Shown in pieces: positions 7,328-15,914 of a stretch of DNA of 47,082 nt. The translations under genes and the position numbers were made by a program. Source of the DNA: Bacteroides xylanisolvens XB1A (GTDB taxonomy: Bacteria; Bacteroidota; Bacteroidia; Bacteroidales; Bacteroidaceae); the NCBI RefSeq assembly GCF_000210075.1, contig NC_021017.1:1985084-2032165 (forward strand), written 5' to 3'. The notes under the pieces were generated by a model that saw only the letters and a list, made by a program, of their open reading frames with translations, did not search any database and was not told the DNA's origin. Numbering within the stretch: the stretch's first letter is position 1; every line of letters begins with the position of its first letter.

Positions 7328-10022
7328 TTCTGTTTTTTTTGTGAATAATACGTTGAACAAGGCGAATAAGTTCTCCAACCCATAACACCGTGGACGAAAC
7401 GCCTATAATAAGAAGCCAGGTTTGCCAGTTGAGCGGCTCCGTACGGAATACAGCTCCACCGAACTGTACGATCAGGAATTGTCCGGCAAGAATAGCCAAT
7501 ACAATAAGTTCCATACCATACGATTTGGAAAGTCCCTTGAATGCCGAATCGGTAGTGCCGAATACACGGGCATTGAACAGATTCCAGAATTGCAGCATGA
7601 CAAAGAAGGTGAAGAAAATGGTCAGGTTGTGTATATCCATACCTTTCGTGCTGTGGTCGAAATAATAAATCATTCCGAGCAGTACGATGAGGAAGATGGA
7701 GCCCACACCTAATATATTAGACCGCATTGCCTTACTGATAATAAAATCAGTGCTTCGACGGGGTTTCTCAAGCATTACGGTTTCGCTGGGGGGAATGGAA
7801 GCAAGAGCCAAAGCGGCAAAAGTGTCCATAATCAGGTTCACCCATAACATTTGTGTTACAGTCAGCGGAAGTTCCGTACCGATCACAGAACCTAACAAGA
7901 CAATGAGCAGTGCTACGAAGTTGATCGTCAGCTGGAAAACAATGAAACGCTGGATATTCTTATACAGGGAGCGTCCCCACATAACGGCAGTTCCGATACT
8001 GTTGAAGGAGTCGTCGAGCAGGGTAATATCGCTGGCCTCTTTGGCTACAGAAGTACCTGTACCCATTGACAAACCTACTTGGGCATGATTCAAAGCCGGG
8101 GCGTCGTTGGTTCCGTCTCCGGTTACGGCTACGACTGCTCCTTTTTGCTGAAGCAGCTGTACCAGACGTTGCTTGTCAGTCGGGCGGGCGCGGGACATGA
8201 TTTTTAAATCCATCACTCTATCCAATGCTTCTTCATCGCTCAATTCAGCAAATGCAACACCGGTGATTCGATTTCGTTCGGTATCTGTTTCGGGGTTCCA
8301 AAGACCTATCTGACGTGCGATTTCCGTTGCAGTTCCCGGAGTATCACCGGTCACGATCTTGATGCCGATACCTGCGGACTGGCATTTAGCAACCGCAGCA
8401 GGTACGTCCGGACGAATCGGGTCGGAGATGGCAACTACTCCCAAGAAATTCAGGTCGTTGGCTGAAACCAGTTCCGTACAATCGTTTGGCTCATTTTCTC
8501 CGACAATCTTGAATGCAAATCCAAGTGTGCGCATAGCCATATTCTGATAGCCCAACAGTTGTGCTTCTACTGTGGAACGATATTCTACGGCGTCCACTCG
8601 TCGTCCGTCCAAGACAACTTCTTTACACTTGCCCAAAACAATTTCCGGGGCTCCTTTTATATAGAGTATTTTTTTCCCGATCAGTGGCGACTCAACAAGG
8701 GTTGCCATGAATTTCCGTTCGGTAGAGAAAGTGAGTTGGTCGAGGATATGTGCTTTCTCGCGAAGTTCCAGATAATTTTTTCCCTGCTTGTTAAGCCAGA
8801 GTAATAAAGCTACTTCGGTGGGATTTCCTACTCCCTTCGGCTTCTCACCGGTCGTTGACTCTTCGAGGAAAGCGGTTGAGTTAGCGCTGATTCCTTCCGC
8901 AATGAGTGTGCTGATATCATCGTCGGACAAAACACTGCCATTTTTGATGCCGTAAAAATTGGGTTCGTGCACTTGCATCAGGTTTTGAGTCAGTGTGCCG
9001 GTTTTATCCGTACAAATCACGGTGATGGCTCCCATTGTTTCGCAAGCATGCATTTTCCGCACCAGATTGTTGGTGGAAAGCATACGACGCATATTCAATG
9101 CCAGACTAAGAGTGACGCTCATTGGCAATCCTTCAGGCACAGCTACCACAATCAGCGTAACTGCCATCATAAAATATTTCAGTGTCCGTTCGAAAACAGG
9201 AAGCCACTCGTGCCATCCGTTCAGTGAACCGAAATCAAAGAATAACAATACGTCTTTGACAAAGAAAATAAGGAAAGCGAGACCGGCAACGGTAAAACCA
9301 ATCTTTCCGATGAGGTTTGCGAGTTTGGTCAATTGTATGTTCAGCGGAGTAGGTTCGAGATTGTCTTCCGTGCTTTGTCGGGCTACTTTCCCGATTTCAG
9401 TAGCATCTCCCACATGCAGCACGCGCATGGTGCCATGACCGTCCACCACTGTCGTTCCACGCATCACCAGATTGGAAGCATAAGTTGCCTCTTCATCAAA
9501 GTCAGCTTCTACAGTTGTTTTATTAATAACGGGTTCGCCTGTCAGATTAGATTCGTTTACTTGCAAAGAGATGGCTTCCAGCAGTTCTCCGTCGGCGGGA
9601 ATTTCTTCACCCGTTTCCAGAATTACAATATCACCTACCACTATGTCTTTGCGGGGAATTTCTTGTACACGTCCGTTTCGGATCACTTTTACCAATGTTT
9701 CTTCATTGACTGCATTCAGCAGATCAAACTTTTTGCTGGCATCATATTCGAAAAAGAAACCGATTCCGGTGGCCAGTAAGATAGCTGCTATAATTCCGAT
9801 TGTTTCAGCGTATTCGTTCTCGATGATGGAAATGATTAACGAGAAAACGGCTGCTACTAACAGTACGCGTACAACCGGGTCTTCAAATTTTTCCAGATAA
9901 AGTTTCCAGAGGGAAGGACGCTTGGGAGGTGTTAACAGGTTAATACCATTTTTCTCCCTGCTTTGTAGGACTTCGTCATCCGTAAGTCCTAAATGATAAT
10001 AGTCATTTTTATTTGTACTCAT
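7317..10022 (-). CDS. Calcium-transporting P-type ATPase, PMCA type
   Basis: This 901-residue P2-type ATPase is predicted to pump Ca2+ out of the cytoplasm. The start at 10022 (MSTNKNDYYHLGLTDDEV) gives a normal cation-ATPase N-terminal domain; an upstream ATG would only add residues read from the promoter region. Motifs in order are NLTGEPV (actuator), VAVPEGLPM (TM4 ion-binding segment), CTDKTGTLT with the phosphorylated Asp near residue 338, KGAPE (nucleotide domain), IVTGDTPGTA and TGDGTNDAPAL. C-terminal membrane helices include NLIMDTFAALALA, which carries ion-binding residues. It heads a minus-strand group with the HAD hydrolase, ribF, the small peptide and the CPBP protease. Confidence 0.93.
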   Translation of the reverse strand: MSTNKNDYYHLGLTDDEVLQSREKNGINLLTPPKRPSLWKLYLEKFEDPVVRVLLVAAVFSLIISIIENEYAETIGIIAAILLATGIGFFFEYDASKKFDLLNAVNEETLVKVIRNGRVQEIPRKDIVVGDIVILETGEEIPADGELLEAISLQVNESNLTGEPVINKTTVEADFDEEATYASNLVMRGTTVVDGHGTMRVLHVGDATEIGKVARQSTEDNLEPTPLNIQLTKLANLIGKIGFTVAGLAFLIFFVKDVLLFFDFGSLNGWHEWLPVFERTLKYFMMAVTLIVVAVPEGLPMSVTLSLALNMRRMLSTNNLVRKMHACETMGAITVICTDKTGTLTQNLMQVHEPNFYGIKNGSVLSDDDISTLIAEGISANSTAFLEESTTGEKPKGVGNPTEVALLLWLNKQGKNYLELREKAHILDQLTFSTERKFMATLVESPLIGKKILYIKGAPEIVLGKCKEVVLDGRRVDAVEYRSTVEAQLLGYQNMAMRTLGFAFKIVGENEPNDCTELVSANDLNFLGVVAISDPIRPDVPAAVAKCQSAGIGIKIVTGDTPGTATEIARQIGLWNPETDTERNRITGVAFAELSDEEALDRVMDLKIMSRARPTDKQRLVQLLQQKGAVVAVTGDGTNDAPALNHAQVGLSMGTGTSVAKEASDITLLDDSFNSIGTAVMWGRSLYKNIQRFIVFQLTINFVALLIVLLGSVIGTELPLTVTQMLWVNLIMDTFAALALASIPPSETVMLEKPRRSTDFIISKAMRSNILGVGSIFLIVLLGMIYYFDHSTKGMDIHNLTIFFTFFVMLQFWNLFNARVFGTTDSAFKGLSKSYGMELIVLAILAGQFLIVQFGGAVFRTEPLNWQTWLLIIGVSSTVLWVGELIRLVQRIIHKKNRNEK

Positions 10023-10049
10023 GCAGATACATGCGTTTAGTTTGAACCG

Positions 10050-10057
10050 CAAAAATA
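10050..10057 (-). promoter_or_regulatory. Putative -7 box of the calcium ATPase gene
   Basis: On the minus strand TATTTTTG matches TAnnTTTG, 27 bases upstream of the ATPase start at 10022. No clear -33 element is visible. Confidence 0.55.
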
Positions 10058-10112
10058 CAACATAAAATTGTGATAAATTGTTTAATTAAAACTTTTTATG
10101 AAGTCGAATTTG

Positions 10113-11375
10113 TTATCGTGGTTTACCACATGTGCGATAAGGAATTGTAAACCAGAATGTAGAACCTTCACCTTCTACGGAATCCGCGCCGATCTGACCG
10201 CCTAGTTTGGCGACAATGGTTTGAGAAATAGAGAGTCCCAGTCCGGCTCCTTTCTTATCTTTGTTCAGTTTCACAAAGCGCTCGAAGACATCCGGTAGTT
10301 TTTCTGCCGGAATTCCGGCTCCGGTATCTTTTACATAAAAGTAAAGTTCAGTATCTCTTGCCTCATATCCGATGCGGATACTACCTTCATGGGTGAATTT
10401 AATGGCGTTGCCAGCAAAGTTGGAAAGCACCTGTGCCACCCGGTTGCGATCCGTTTGGATCATGCATGATGAACGAGACGGTTCTGCTATAATTTGTATA
10501 TTTTCTCCGGCTTCATTGACTCTCATCTGGAAAAGTTGTTGTAAATCTGAAAGCAATAGATTGACGTCCACCGTTGTCTGTACAAATTCCAAGGTTCCGG
10601 CTTCGATTTTAGACATATCCAGAATGTCGTTGACCAACTGCATCAGAAGATCAGCATTCATTTTTATGATTTCCTGGTATTGAGCCTTTTCCTCTTCGGT
10701 ATTTGCGCTGCCTAATACTTCTGCAAATCCGGTAATAGCGTTGAGAGGAGTACGGATCTCATGGCTCATATTAGCTAAAAAGGCCGATTTTGAAATATCT
10801 GCTTTTTCAGCTTTTTCTTTGGCTAGTCTCAATTCATTTTCGGCCTGTTTTCGTCGGGTGACGTCATGTACGGTGATAACCATATTCTCTTCTTCATTGA
10901 GAAGGAAGTAGGAGCCGGATATTACTGCGTCACATTCCACAGTCGTATTATCCGATGTGACTACGGATAAAGTTGCTTCGAGATCCGTGAAGTTCCGTCT
11001 CTGTTCGAAGGCCTGACGTATGGCAGTACGTATCGGACAGGAACCGCAGAAGCTATGTGTGCCGCAGCCTCCTTCGGCAGCCAATGCGTTACGGCATTGC
11101 AGCAGGTCGCCCACTCTTTTTTCTTCTGTTCCTTTTCTGGTTCCGGTTTTTTGGTAATAGTTGGTCTTCAGTACTTTAAAATCGTTATCTATTAGCAGAA
11201 TAAAAGCATGTACATTCTTTAAAACGGCACCGGCGATATGGCTGGTACGTTCCAACTTTCTGGATTCACGGAATAATCGTTGTTGCATCCGTAGGCATTT
11301 CCTGCGTTCCCATAAAAAACTGATTAGTAGGACTGCGCATAAAACTATTAAAGTTGACAATAGTGCTATAAGCAT
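10113..11375 (-). CDS. PAS-domain sensor histidine kinase with a four-Cys cluster
   Basis: This 420-residue kinase starts at 11375 with a single membrane segment (residues 2-22). The open frame extends further upstream but would overlap the divergent rubredoxin gene and the promoter. A PAS-like domain (about 50-175) contains Cys94, Cys104, Cys110 and Cys113 in the segment QCRNALAAEGGCGTHSFCGS. The phospho-accepting His205 sits in FLANMSHEIRTPLNAITGF (HisKA). The ATPase domain shows NFAGNAIKFT, DTGAGIP and GAGLGLSIS. There is no receiver domain and no adjacent response regulator, so it is an orphan. The Cys cluster could bind a metal or cofactor or sense redox state; this is inference. Confidence 0.9.
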   Translation of the reverse strand: MLIALLSTLIVLCAVLLISFLWERRKCLRMQQRLFRESRKLERTSHIAGAVLKNVHAFILLIDNDFKVLKTNYYQKTGTRKGTEEKRVGDLLQCRNALAAEGGCGTHSFCGSCPIRTAIRQAFEQRRNFTDLEATLSVVTSDNTTVECDAVISGSYFLLNEEENMVITVHDVTRRKQAENELRLAKEKAEKADISKSAFLANMSHEIRTPLNAITGFAEVLGSANTEEEKAQYQEIIKMNADLLMQLVNDILDMSKIEAGTLEFVQTTVDVNLLLSDLQQLFQMRVNEAGENIQIIAEPSRSSCMIQTDRNRVAQVLSNFAGNAIKFTHEGSIRIGYEARDTELYFYVKDTGAGIPAEKLPDVFERFVKLNKDKKGAGLGLSISQTIVAKLGGQIGADSVEGEGSTFWFTIPYRTCGKPR

Positions 11376-11412
11376 AGTATAATATTGTTGTTTTAGCTTG
11401 ATAATATGACTA

Positions 11413-11420
11413 CAAAGATA
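11413..11420 (-). promoter_or_regulatory. Putative -7 box of the histidine kinase gene
   Basis: TATCTTTG on the minus strand matches TAnnTTTG, placing a start of transcription about 30 bases before the chosen ATG at 11375. This supports the shorter start. Confidence 0.55.
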
Positions 11421-11511
11421 GCTTTTTTCTTTAGTTTGGAAAATAGTGTTGAACAAATATCCAGCTATTTGTGTTATATTATTCAGAAAACCATTTAAAA
11501 ATACGAACGTT

Positions 11512-11676
11512 ATGAAAAAGTACATTTGCACGGTCTGTGAATATATTTACGACCCCGAACAAGGAGATCCGGAAAGCGGAATTGAACCAGGAACAGCCTT
11601 TGAAGACATTCCAGATGATTGGACTTGTCCGTTATGCGGAGTCGGCAAAGAAGATTTTGAACCGTACGAAGGATAA
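11512..11676 (+). CDS. Rubredoxin
   Basis: This 54-residue protein is a rubredoxin, a one-iron electron carrier. The two iron-binding knuckles are [10 protein letters not shown] near the N-terminus and CPLCGVGK near the C-terminus, and the core [18 protein letters not shown] is family-typical. The ATG at 11512 gives the standard N-terminus MKKYICTVC; an upstream extension would add an unlikely tail. It is cytoplasmic and probably serves oxygen or peroxide reduction with a partner such as rubrerythrin, which is not in this window. It is divergent from the Cys-rich sensor kinase. Two hairpins with terminator character follow. Confidence 0.96.
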   Translation: MKKYICTVCEYIYDPEQGDPESGIEPGTAFEDIPDDWTCPLCGVGKEDFEPYEG

Positions 11677-11711
11677 AACCAAGAGAGAGAGAATTATTTA
11701 AGAGGAGAATG

Positions 11712-11744
11712 GCCGGGTGTATAGATATATGCCCGGTCTTTTTT
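11712..11744 (+). terminator. Terminator after rubredoxin
   Basis: A G/C-rich stem (11712-11717 with 11732-11737), which can extend by weaker pairs, is followed by a run of T residues. Confidence 0.75.
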
Positions 11745-11769
11745 GTTTTTCTGGAGGATGATTTAAATT

Positions 11770-11814
11770 AAAAAGGAGAATCAGTAATGCTATGATAGAC
11801 TGATTCTCCTTTTT
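11770..11814. terminator. Bidirectional terminator
   Basis: A perfect 16-bp inverted repeat (11770-11785 with 11799-11814) has a 13-base loop, A residues at its left edge and T residues at its right edge. It sits between rubredoxin and the convergent Na/Pi cotransporter gene and could serve both. Confidence 0.85.
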
Positions 11815-11834
11815 TAGGATTCAATTTTGCTCTA

Positions 11835-13532
11835 TCAAGAAGCTTTTTTCTCTTTTACATCACTACTGGCTTCTACTACATTCACCACATAGTCACCTAG
11901 TTTTTCACATTCGGCGATAATATCCATGTAATAAACTCCCATCTGATAATCGTATTCTTTGTTGTTTACGTCCAGAATGTTCTGATTCTTCAGTTGGTTA
12001 CGGTAGTTGTTAATTTCATTCTCGATGTTGAAGGACTTATTGATGTCAATGTTCTGATGTTCCGGTTTTTCTACAACCACAATCATTTGAGCAAGTGCGT
12101 CGTTGGTCAGCTTCATCATGAGGTGGATATGTTCATATTGTTTCTCGGTAAAGTCCTGGTTGGTTTGGCGTTTCCGGTTGATGGTACGTGCCAGGTTATA
12201 ACAGCTGTCACCGATACTTTCAATTTCCGTCACTTCACGCAACATGGCACGTATCTGTAGTTTACTTTCAGAACTTAACCGGCCTTCAGATACTTGATTC
12301 AGGTAGTTGGCTATTTCAAGTTCCATGTTGTCGCTGATATTTTCATACTTCTCGATCCGGCTGAACAGCTTGTTGAAATCGTCATCCTTTTCTGTGTGTA
12401 GCAAATCCTGCACCATGCCGAACATCCGGTGTGTACGTTCTGCAAAAAGATGGATTTCTTTGCGTGCCTGAAGGATAGAAAGTTCAGCGGTAGAAAGCAT
12501 ACCACCGGTGATAAACCGCAAACGGGGCTCTTCGTCCTCTTCTTTGGGGTGGATAAGAGCACATACGGTACGTTCAATCAGTTTAACCGCCCATATCAGA
12601 ATACATACGTTACAGATATTGAAAATTGAGTGGAAAGCCGATAACTTGTAGGAGATGGCAACTTCCGGATTGTTACTTTGGAAAAAGGTATCTACTACCC
12701 AGTTTACCAGTTCCATGAAAGGATGGAAGACAATCAAGACCCAGATAACACCGAACACGTTAAAAACAAAATGGGCCAATGCTGCCCGCTTAGCCTGTGT
12801 ATTGGCTGTAAGTGCGGCAAGATTGGCCGTGATAGTGGTTCCGATGTTTTCTCCCAAAACAAGTGCTGCTCCCAGTTCCAGACTGATCCAGCCGTTGGCG
12901 CACATAATCAATGTAATTGCCATGGTGGCGGCGGAGGCCTGTACAATCATCGTCAATATAGTACCGATGAGTAAGAACAGAATGATGGAGAAGAATCCCA
13001 TGTCCGTGTAGTTCTGTACGAAGGCAAGCATTTCCGGGTTGGCGTTCAGGTCGGGCGCGTTTGCTTTCAGATAAGAAAGCCCCATGAAAAGGAAAGAAAA
13101 ACCGAAAATGAATTCACCGATGGACTTGCGGTTGCTTTTGCCGGAGAAGATGAGCGGAAGGGCGATGGCTAAGAGCGGGAGAGCGAAGGCAGCCATATCA
13201 ACCTTAAATCCGAAAATTGAAATGATCCAGGCAGTCACGGTAGTACCGATATTAGCACCCATAATGACGCTGATGGATTCGGCAAGTGTGAGCAATCCGG
13301 CGTTTACGAAACTTACGACCATCACTGTCGTTGCTGAAGAAGACTGGATAAGAGCTGTTATCAACACTCCTGTTAAAACTCCCGTTACCCGATTGGTAGT
13401 CATTGCCGTTAGAATACTTCGCAATCTGTCACCCGCGACCTTTTGTAAGCCCTCGCTCATAATCTTCATTCCGTAAAGGAAGAGTCCTAATGAGCCTATG
13501 AGCTTTAAAAAATCATAAAAAGAATATTCCAT
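11835..13532 (-). CDS. Na/Pi cotransporter family protein with C-terminal PhoU-like domain
   Basis: This 565-residue membrane protein is a sodium-dependent phosphate transporter-like protein of the NptA/YjbB group. Two inverted Na/Pi repeats are marked by LIQSSSATTVMVVSF near residue 62 and IVQASAATMAITL near residue 200, the family's QSSSATT-type signatures. About nine hydrophobic segments occupy residues 1-310. The C-terminal ~200 residues are soluble, helical and PhoU-like, with TEIESIGDSCYNLART and ECEKLGDYVVNVVEA. The likely role is phosphate movement across the inner membrane; direction and regulation cannot be read from the sequence. It is divergent from the nucleoside kinase gene. Confidence 0.92.
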   Translation of the reverse strand: MEYSFYDFLKLIGSLGLFLYGMKIMSEGLQKVAGDRLRSILTAMTTNRVTGVLTGVLITALIQSSSATTVMVVSFVNAGLLTLAESISVIMGANIGTTVTAWIISIFGFKVDMAAFALPLLAIALPLIFSGKSNRKSIGEFIFGFSFLFMGLSYLKANAPDLNANPEMLAFVQNYTDMGFFSIILFLLIGTILTMIVQASAATMAITLIMCANGWISLELGAALVLGENIGTTITANLAALTANTQAKRAALAHFVFNVFGVIWVLIVFHPFMELVNWVVDTFFQSNNPEVAISYKLSAFHSIFNICNVCILIWAVKLIERTVCALIHPKEEDEEPRLRFITGGMLSTAELSILQARKEIHLFAERTHRMFGMVQDLLHTEKDDDFNKLFSRIEKYENISDNMELEIANYLNQVSEGRLSSESKLQIRAMLREVTEIESIGDSCYNLARTINRKRQTNQDFTEKQYEHIHLMMKLTNDALAQMIVVVEKPEHQNIDINKSFNIENEINNYRNQLKNQNILDVNNKEYDYQMGVYYMDIIAECEKLGDYVVNVVEASSDVKEKKAS

Positions 13533-13553
13533 CTATAATATTTTTAATGGTTA

Positions 13554-13584
13554 TTTGTTCTCTATCTGATTATAAGTATATTAG
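13554..13584 (+). promoter_or_regulatory. Putative promoter of the nucleoside kinase gene
   Basis: TTTG at 13554-13557 lies 19 bases before TATATTAG at 13577-13584, one mismatch from the TAnnTTTG box. This fits the Bacteroides -33/-7 arrangement upstream of the start at 13615. Confidence 0.45.
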
Positions 13585-13614
13585 TCCCAAATTATTCACC
13601 TTTTAACGAACTCG

Positions 13615-15288
13615 ATGAAACAGATGTTACAAATATGTTGCAAAAATAACAATATTTCCAAAGAATTCCCTATCGGAAGCTCACTTTTGGATATTTATTA
13701 CGGTTTTAATCTTAATTTTCCTTATCAAGTAGTAAGTGCCAAGGTCAATAATCGTTCCGAGGGACTGAATTTCAGAGTTTATAATAATAAAGATGTAGAG
13801 TTTCTGGATGTGAGAGATCAGTCCGGTATGCGTACGTATGTCCGTTCGCTTTGTTTTGTCTTGTTTAAGGCTGTCACGGAACTGTTTCCCGACGGAAAAT
13901 TGTTTGTAGAACATCCTGTTTCAAAAGGCTATTTCTGCAATTTGCGGATTGGCCGTCCCATCGAACTGGAAGATGTGACACGCATCAAGCAACGGATGCA
14001 GGAGATTATCGCGGAGAATATTTCCTATCATCGCATCGAATGTCATACGGCTGAAGCTGTGCGTGTTTTCAGCGAACGGGGAATGAATGATAAAGTGAGA
14101 TTGCTGGAAACTTCCGGTTCGCTCTATACCTATTATTATACATTGGGTGATACCATTGATTATTATTATGGGAATCTGCTGCCCAGTACCGGATATCTTA
14201 AATTATTCGATATCGTGAAATATTACGATGGATTGCTTCTCCGGATTCCGAGCCGGGAAAACCCGAATGTGCTTGAAGATGTGGTGAAGCAGGAAAAAAT
14301 GCTGGATGTCTTTAAAGAATATCTGAACTGGAGTTATATCATGGGGCTTAACAATGCCGGAGATTTTAATCTGGCCTGTGAAGAGGGACATGCAACCGAT
14401 CTGATAAATGTTGCAGAAGCACTGCAGGAGAAGAAAATAGCCCAGATAGCCGATACCATATTCCATCGTGGTGAAAACGGTAACCGGGTAAAACTGGTAT
14501 TGATTGCCGGACCATCTTCTTCGGGAAAGACAACTTTCAGCAAACGGCTTTCTATCCAGCTAATGACCAATGGACTGAAACCATTCCCGATCTCTTTAGA
14601 TAATTACTTTGTGGATCGTGAAGAGACTCCTCTGGATGAAAACGGAAATTATGATTATGAATCACTGTATGCACTTGATTTGGAATTGTTCAACCAACAG
14701 TTGCAGGCACTCTTGCGCGGTGAAGAGGTCGAACTGCCTCGTTTTAATTTCTCTCTTGGCAAGAAGGAGTATAAAGGCGATAAACTGAAAATAGAAGATA
14801 ATACAATTCTGATTCTGGAAGGTATTCATGCCCTGAACCCGGAACTGACACCACATATACCGGCTGAACGGAAATTCAAGATTTATGTTTCAGCATTAAC
14901 CACCATCTCTTTGGATGACCATAACTGGATTCCGACAACTGATAACCGTCTGTTGCGGCGTATTATCCGTGACTTCAATTATCGGGGATATTCGGCACGT
15001 GAAACGATATCACGCTGGCCGAGTGTACGTGCCGGTGAAGATAAATGGATTTTTCCCTATCAGGAGAATGCTGACGTAATGTTTAATTCAGCGTTGCTTT
15101 TTGAGTTTGCAGTACTCCGTTTGCATGCCGAACCTATTCTGATGGGTGTCCCGCGCAACTGTCCTGAATATTGCGAAGCATACCGGTTACTTAAGTTTAT
15201 CAAATATTTTGTTCCTGTACAGGATAAGGAGATTCCGCCTACGTCCTTACTGCGCGAATTTTTGGGAGGTAGTAGCTTTAAATATTAA
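13615..15288 (+). CDS. Nucleoside (uridine) kinase with N-terminal ThrRS-like region
   Basis: This 557-residue protein has a TGS-like and threonyl-tRNA-synthetase editing-like N-terminal half and a C-terminal uridine-kinase-type P-loop domain. The N-terminal part resembles the TGS fold followed by a segment with FVEHPVSKGYFCNL. The P-loop is AGPSSSGKTTFSKR near residues 300-312, followed by FPISLDNYFVDREETP and ILEGIHALNPEL. The kinase domain matches uridine/cytidine kinases of the PRK/URK family. An internal Met at residue 4 is an alternative start. This architecture is widespread in Bacteroidales and Firmicutes. The nucleoside specificity and the role of the N-terminal part are not established from sequence. 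Confidence 0.9.
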   Translation: MKQMLQICCKNNNISKEFPIGSSLLDIYYGFNLNFPYQVVSAKVNNRSEGLNFRVYNNKDVEFLDVRDQSGMRTYVRSLCFVLFKAVTELFPDGKLFVEHPVSKGYFCNLRIGRPIELEDVTRIKQRMQEIIAENISYHRIECHTAEAVRVFSERGMNDKVRLLETSGSLYTYYYTLGDTIDYYYGNLLPSTGYLKLFDIVKYYDGLLLRIPSRENPNVLEDVVKQEKMLDVFKEYLNWSYIMGLNNAGDFNLACEEGHATDLINVAEALQEKKIAQIADTIFHRGENGNRVKLVLIAGPSSSGKTTFSKRLSIQLMTNGLKPFPISLDNYFVDREETPLDENGNYDYESLYALDLELFNQQLQALLRGEEVELPRFNFSLGKKEYKGDKLKIEDNTILILEGIHALNPELTPHIPAERKFKIYVSALTTISLDDHNWIPTTDNRLLRRIIRDFNYRGYSARETISRWPSVRAGEDKWIFPYQENADVMFNSALLFEFAVLRLHAEPILMGVPRNCPEYCEAYRLLKFIKYFVPVQDKEIPPTSLLREFLGGSSFKY

Positions 15289-15460
15289 GTAGAAAAATTA
15301 GGATATATTCGTTATTTGTACTTTCTTTGCAGAAAATATGAATTACCTTTTGTTGTAGTAAGGCAAGAGAACACAAAATAAACAATATTTGAATAGGATT
15401 CTTTAGGGGAGAATACTGTATAATGACTGTTATACTAAACTATAATATTGAACCTTTGGT

Positions 15461-15468
15461 TACTTTTG
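15461..15468 (+). promoter_or_regulatory. Putative -7 box of the small membrane protein gene
   Basis: TACTTTTG matches TAnnTTTG and predicts a transcript start about 34 bases before the ATG at 15509. No clear -33 element is present. Confidence 0.5.
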
Positions 15469-15508
15469 CTGTTATAAAAGGACTACATGCAACAAAAAAA
15501 ATGTGAAT

Positions 15509-15910
15509 ATGATTTTTTATAATAGTCTTTTAGCAAAGTGGTTCTTGGGAAAAGGAAAGAAACACTATTTTATGTTAGGCTGGTTTTTCTTTACCCGGTA
15601 TAAATATCTGGAAGTTTGGGAAGATATGGAGTTACGGATACATGCAAAGCAATATTGGGAATGCTTTTCTCTGACTCTGATACCAGCGTTGATTTTGTCA
15701 TTACTGTTTTCATGGTGGTGTATGATACTACCATTCATAACTTATGACCTCCTTTATTGGTTTGAAAAGATCATCTACCACCATTCAATATTTAATTGGG
15801 AGGCGATAAAGCATAGCGGCGATACGCTTTATCTCCGAAAGAGAAAAGCGTATGCCTGGAAGAAAGGTTACGGGAAAAAAGAGTTGCCCGTATCCAGATG
15901 GAATGATTGA
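15509..15910 (+). CDS. Hypothetical membrane protein
   Basis: This 133-residue protein is not recognised. From the ATG at 15509 (the frame also opens at a GTG two codons earlier) it begins MIFYNSLLAKWFLGKGKKHY and is basic and aromatic-rich. One or two hydrophobic segments lie near residues 50-80, between ELRIHAKQYWECF and YDLLYWFEK. The C-terminal third is strongly basic, with RKRKAYAWKKGYGKKE. A membrane protein with a positively charged cytoplasmic tail is the simplest reading. It has its own predicted promoter and ends 4 bases before the stop of the convergent esterase gene. Confidence 0.7.
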   Translation: MIFYNSLLAKWFLGKGKKHYFMLGWFFFTRYKYLEVWEDMELRIHAKQYWECFSLTLIPALILSLLFSWWCMILPFITYDLLYWFEKIIYHHSIFNWEAIKHSGDTLYLRKRKAYAWKKGYGKKELPVSRWND

Positions 15911-15914
15911 TTCT

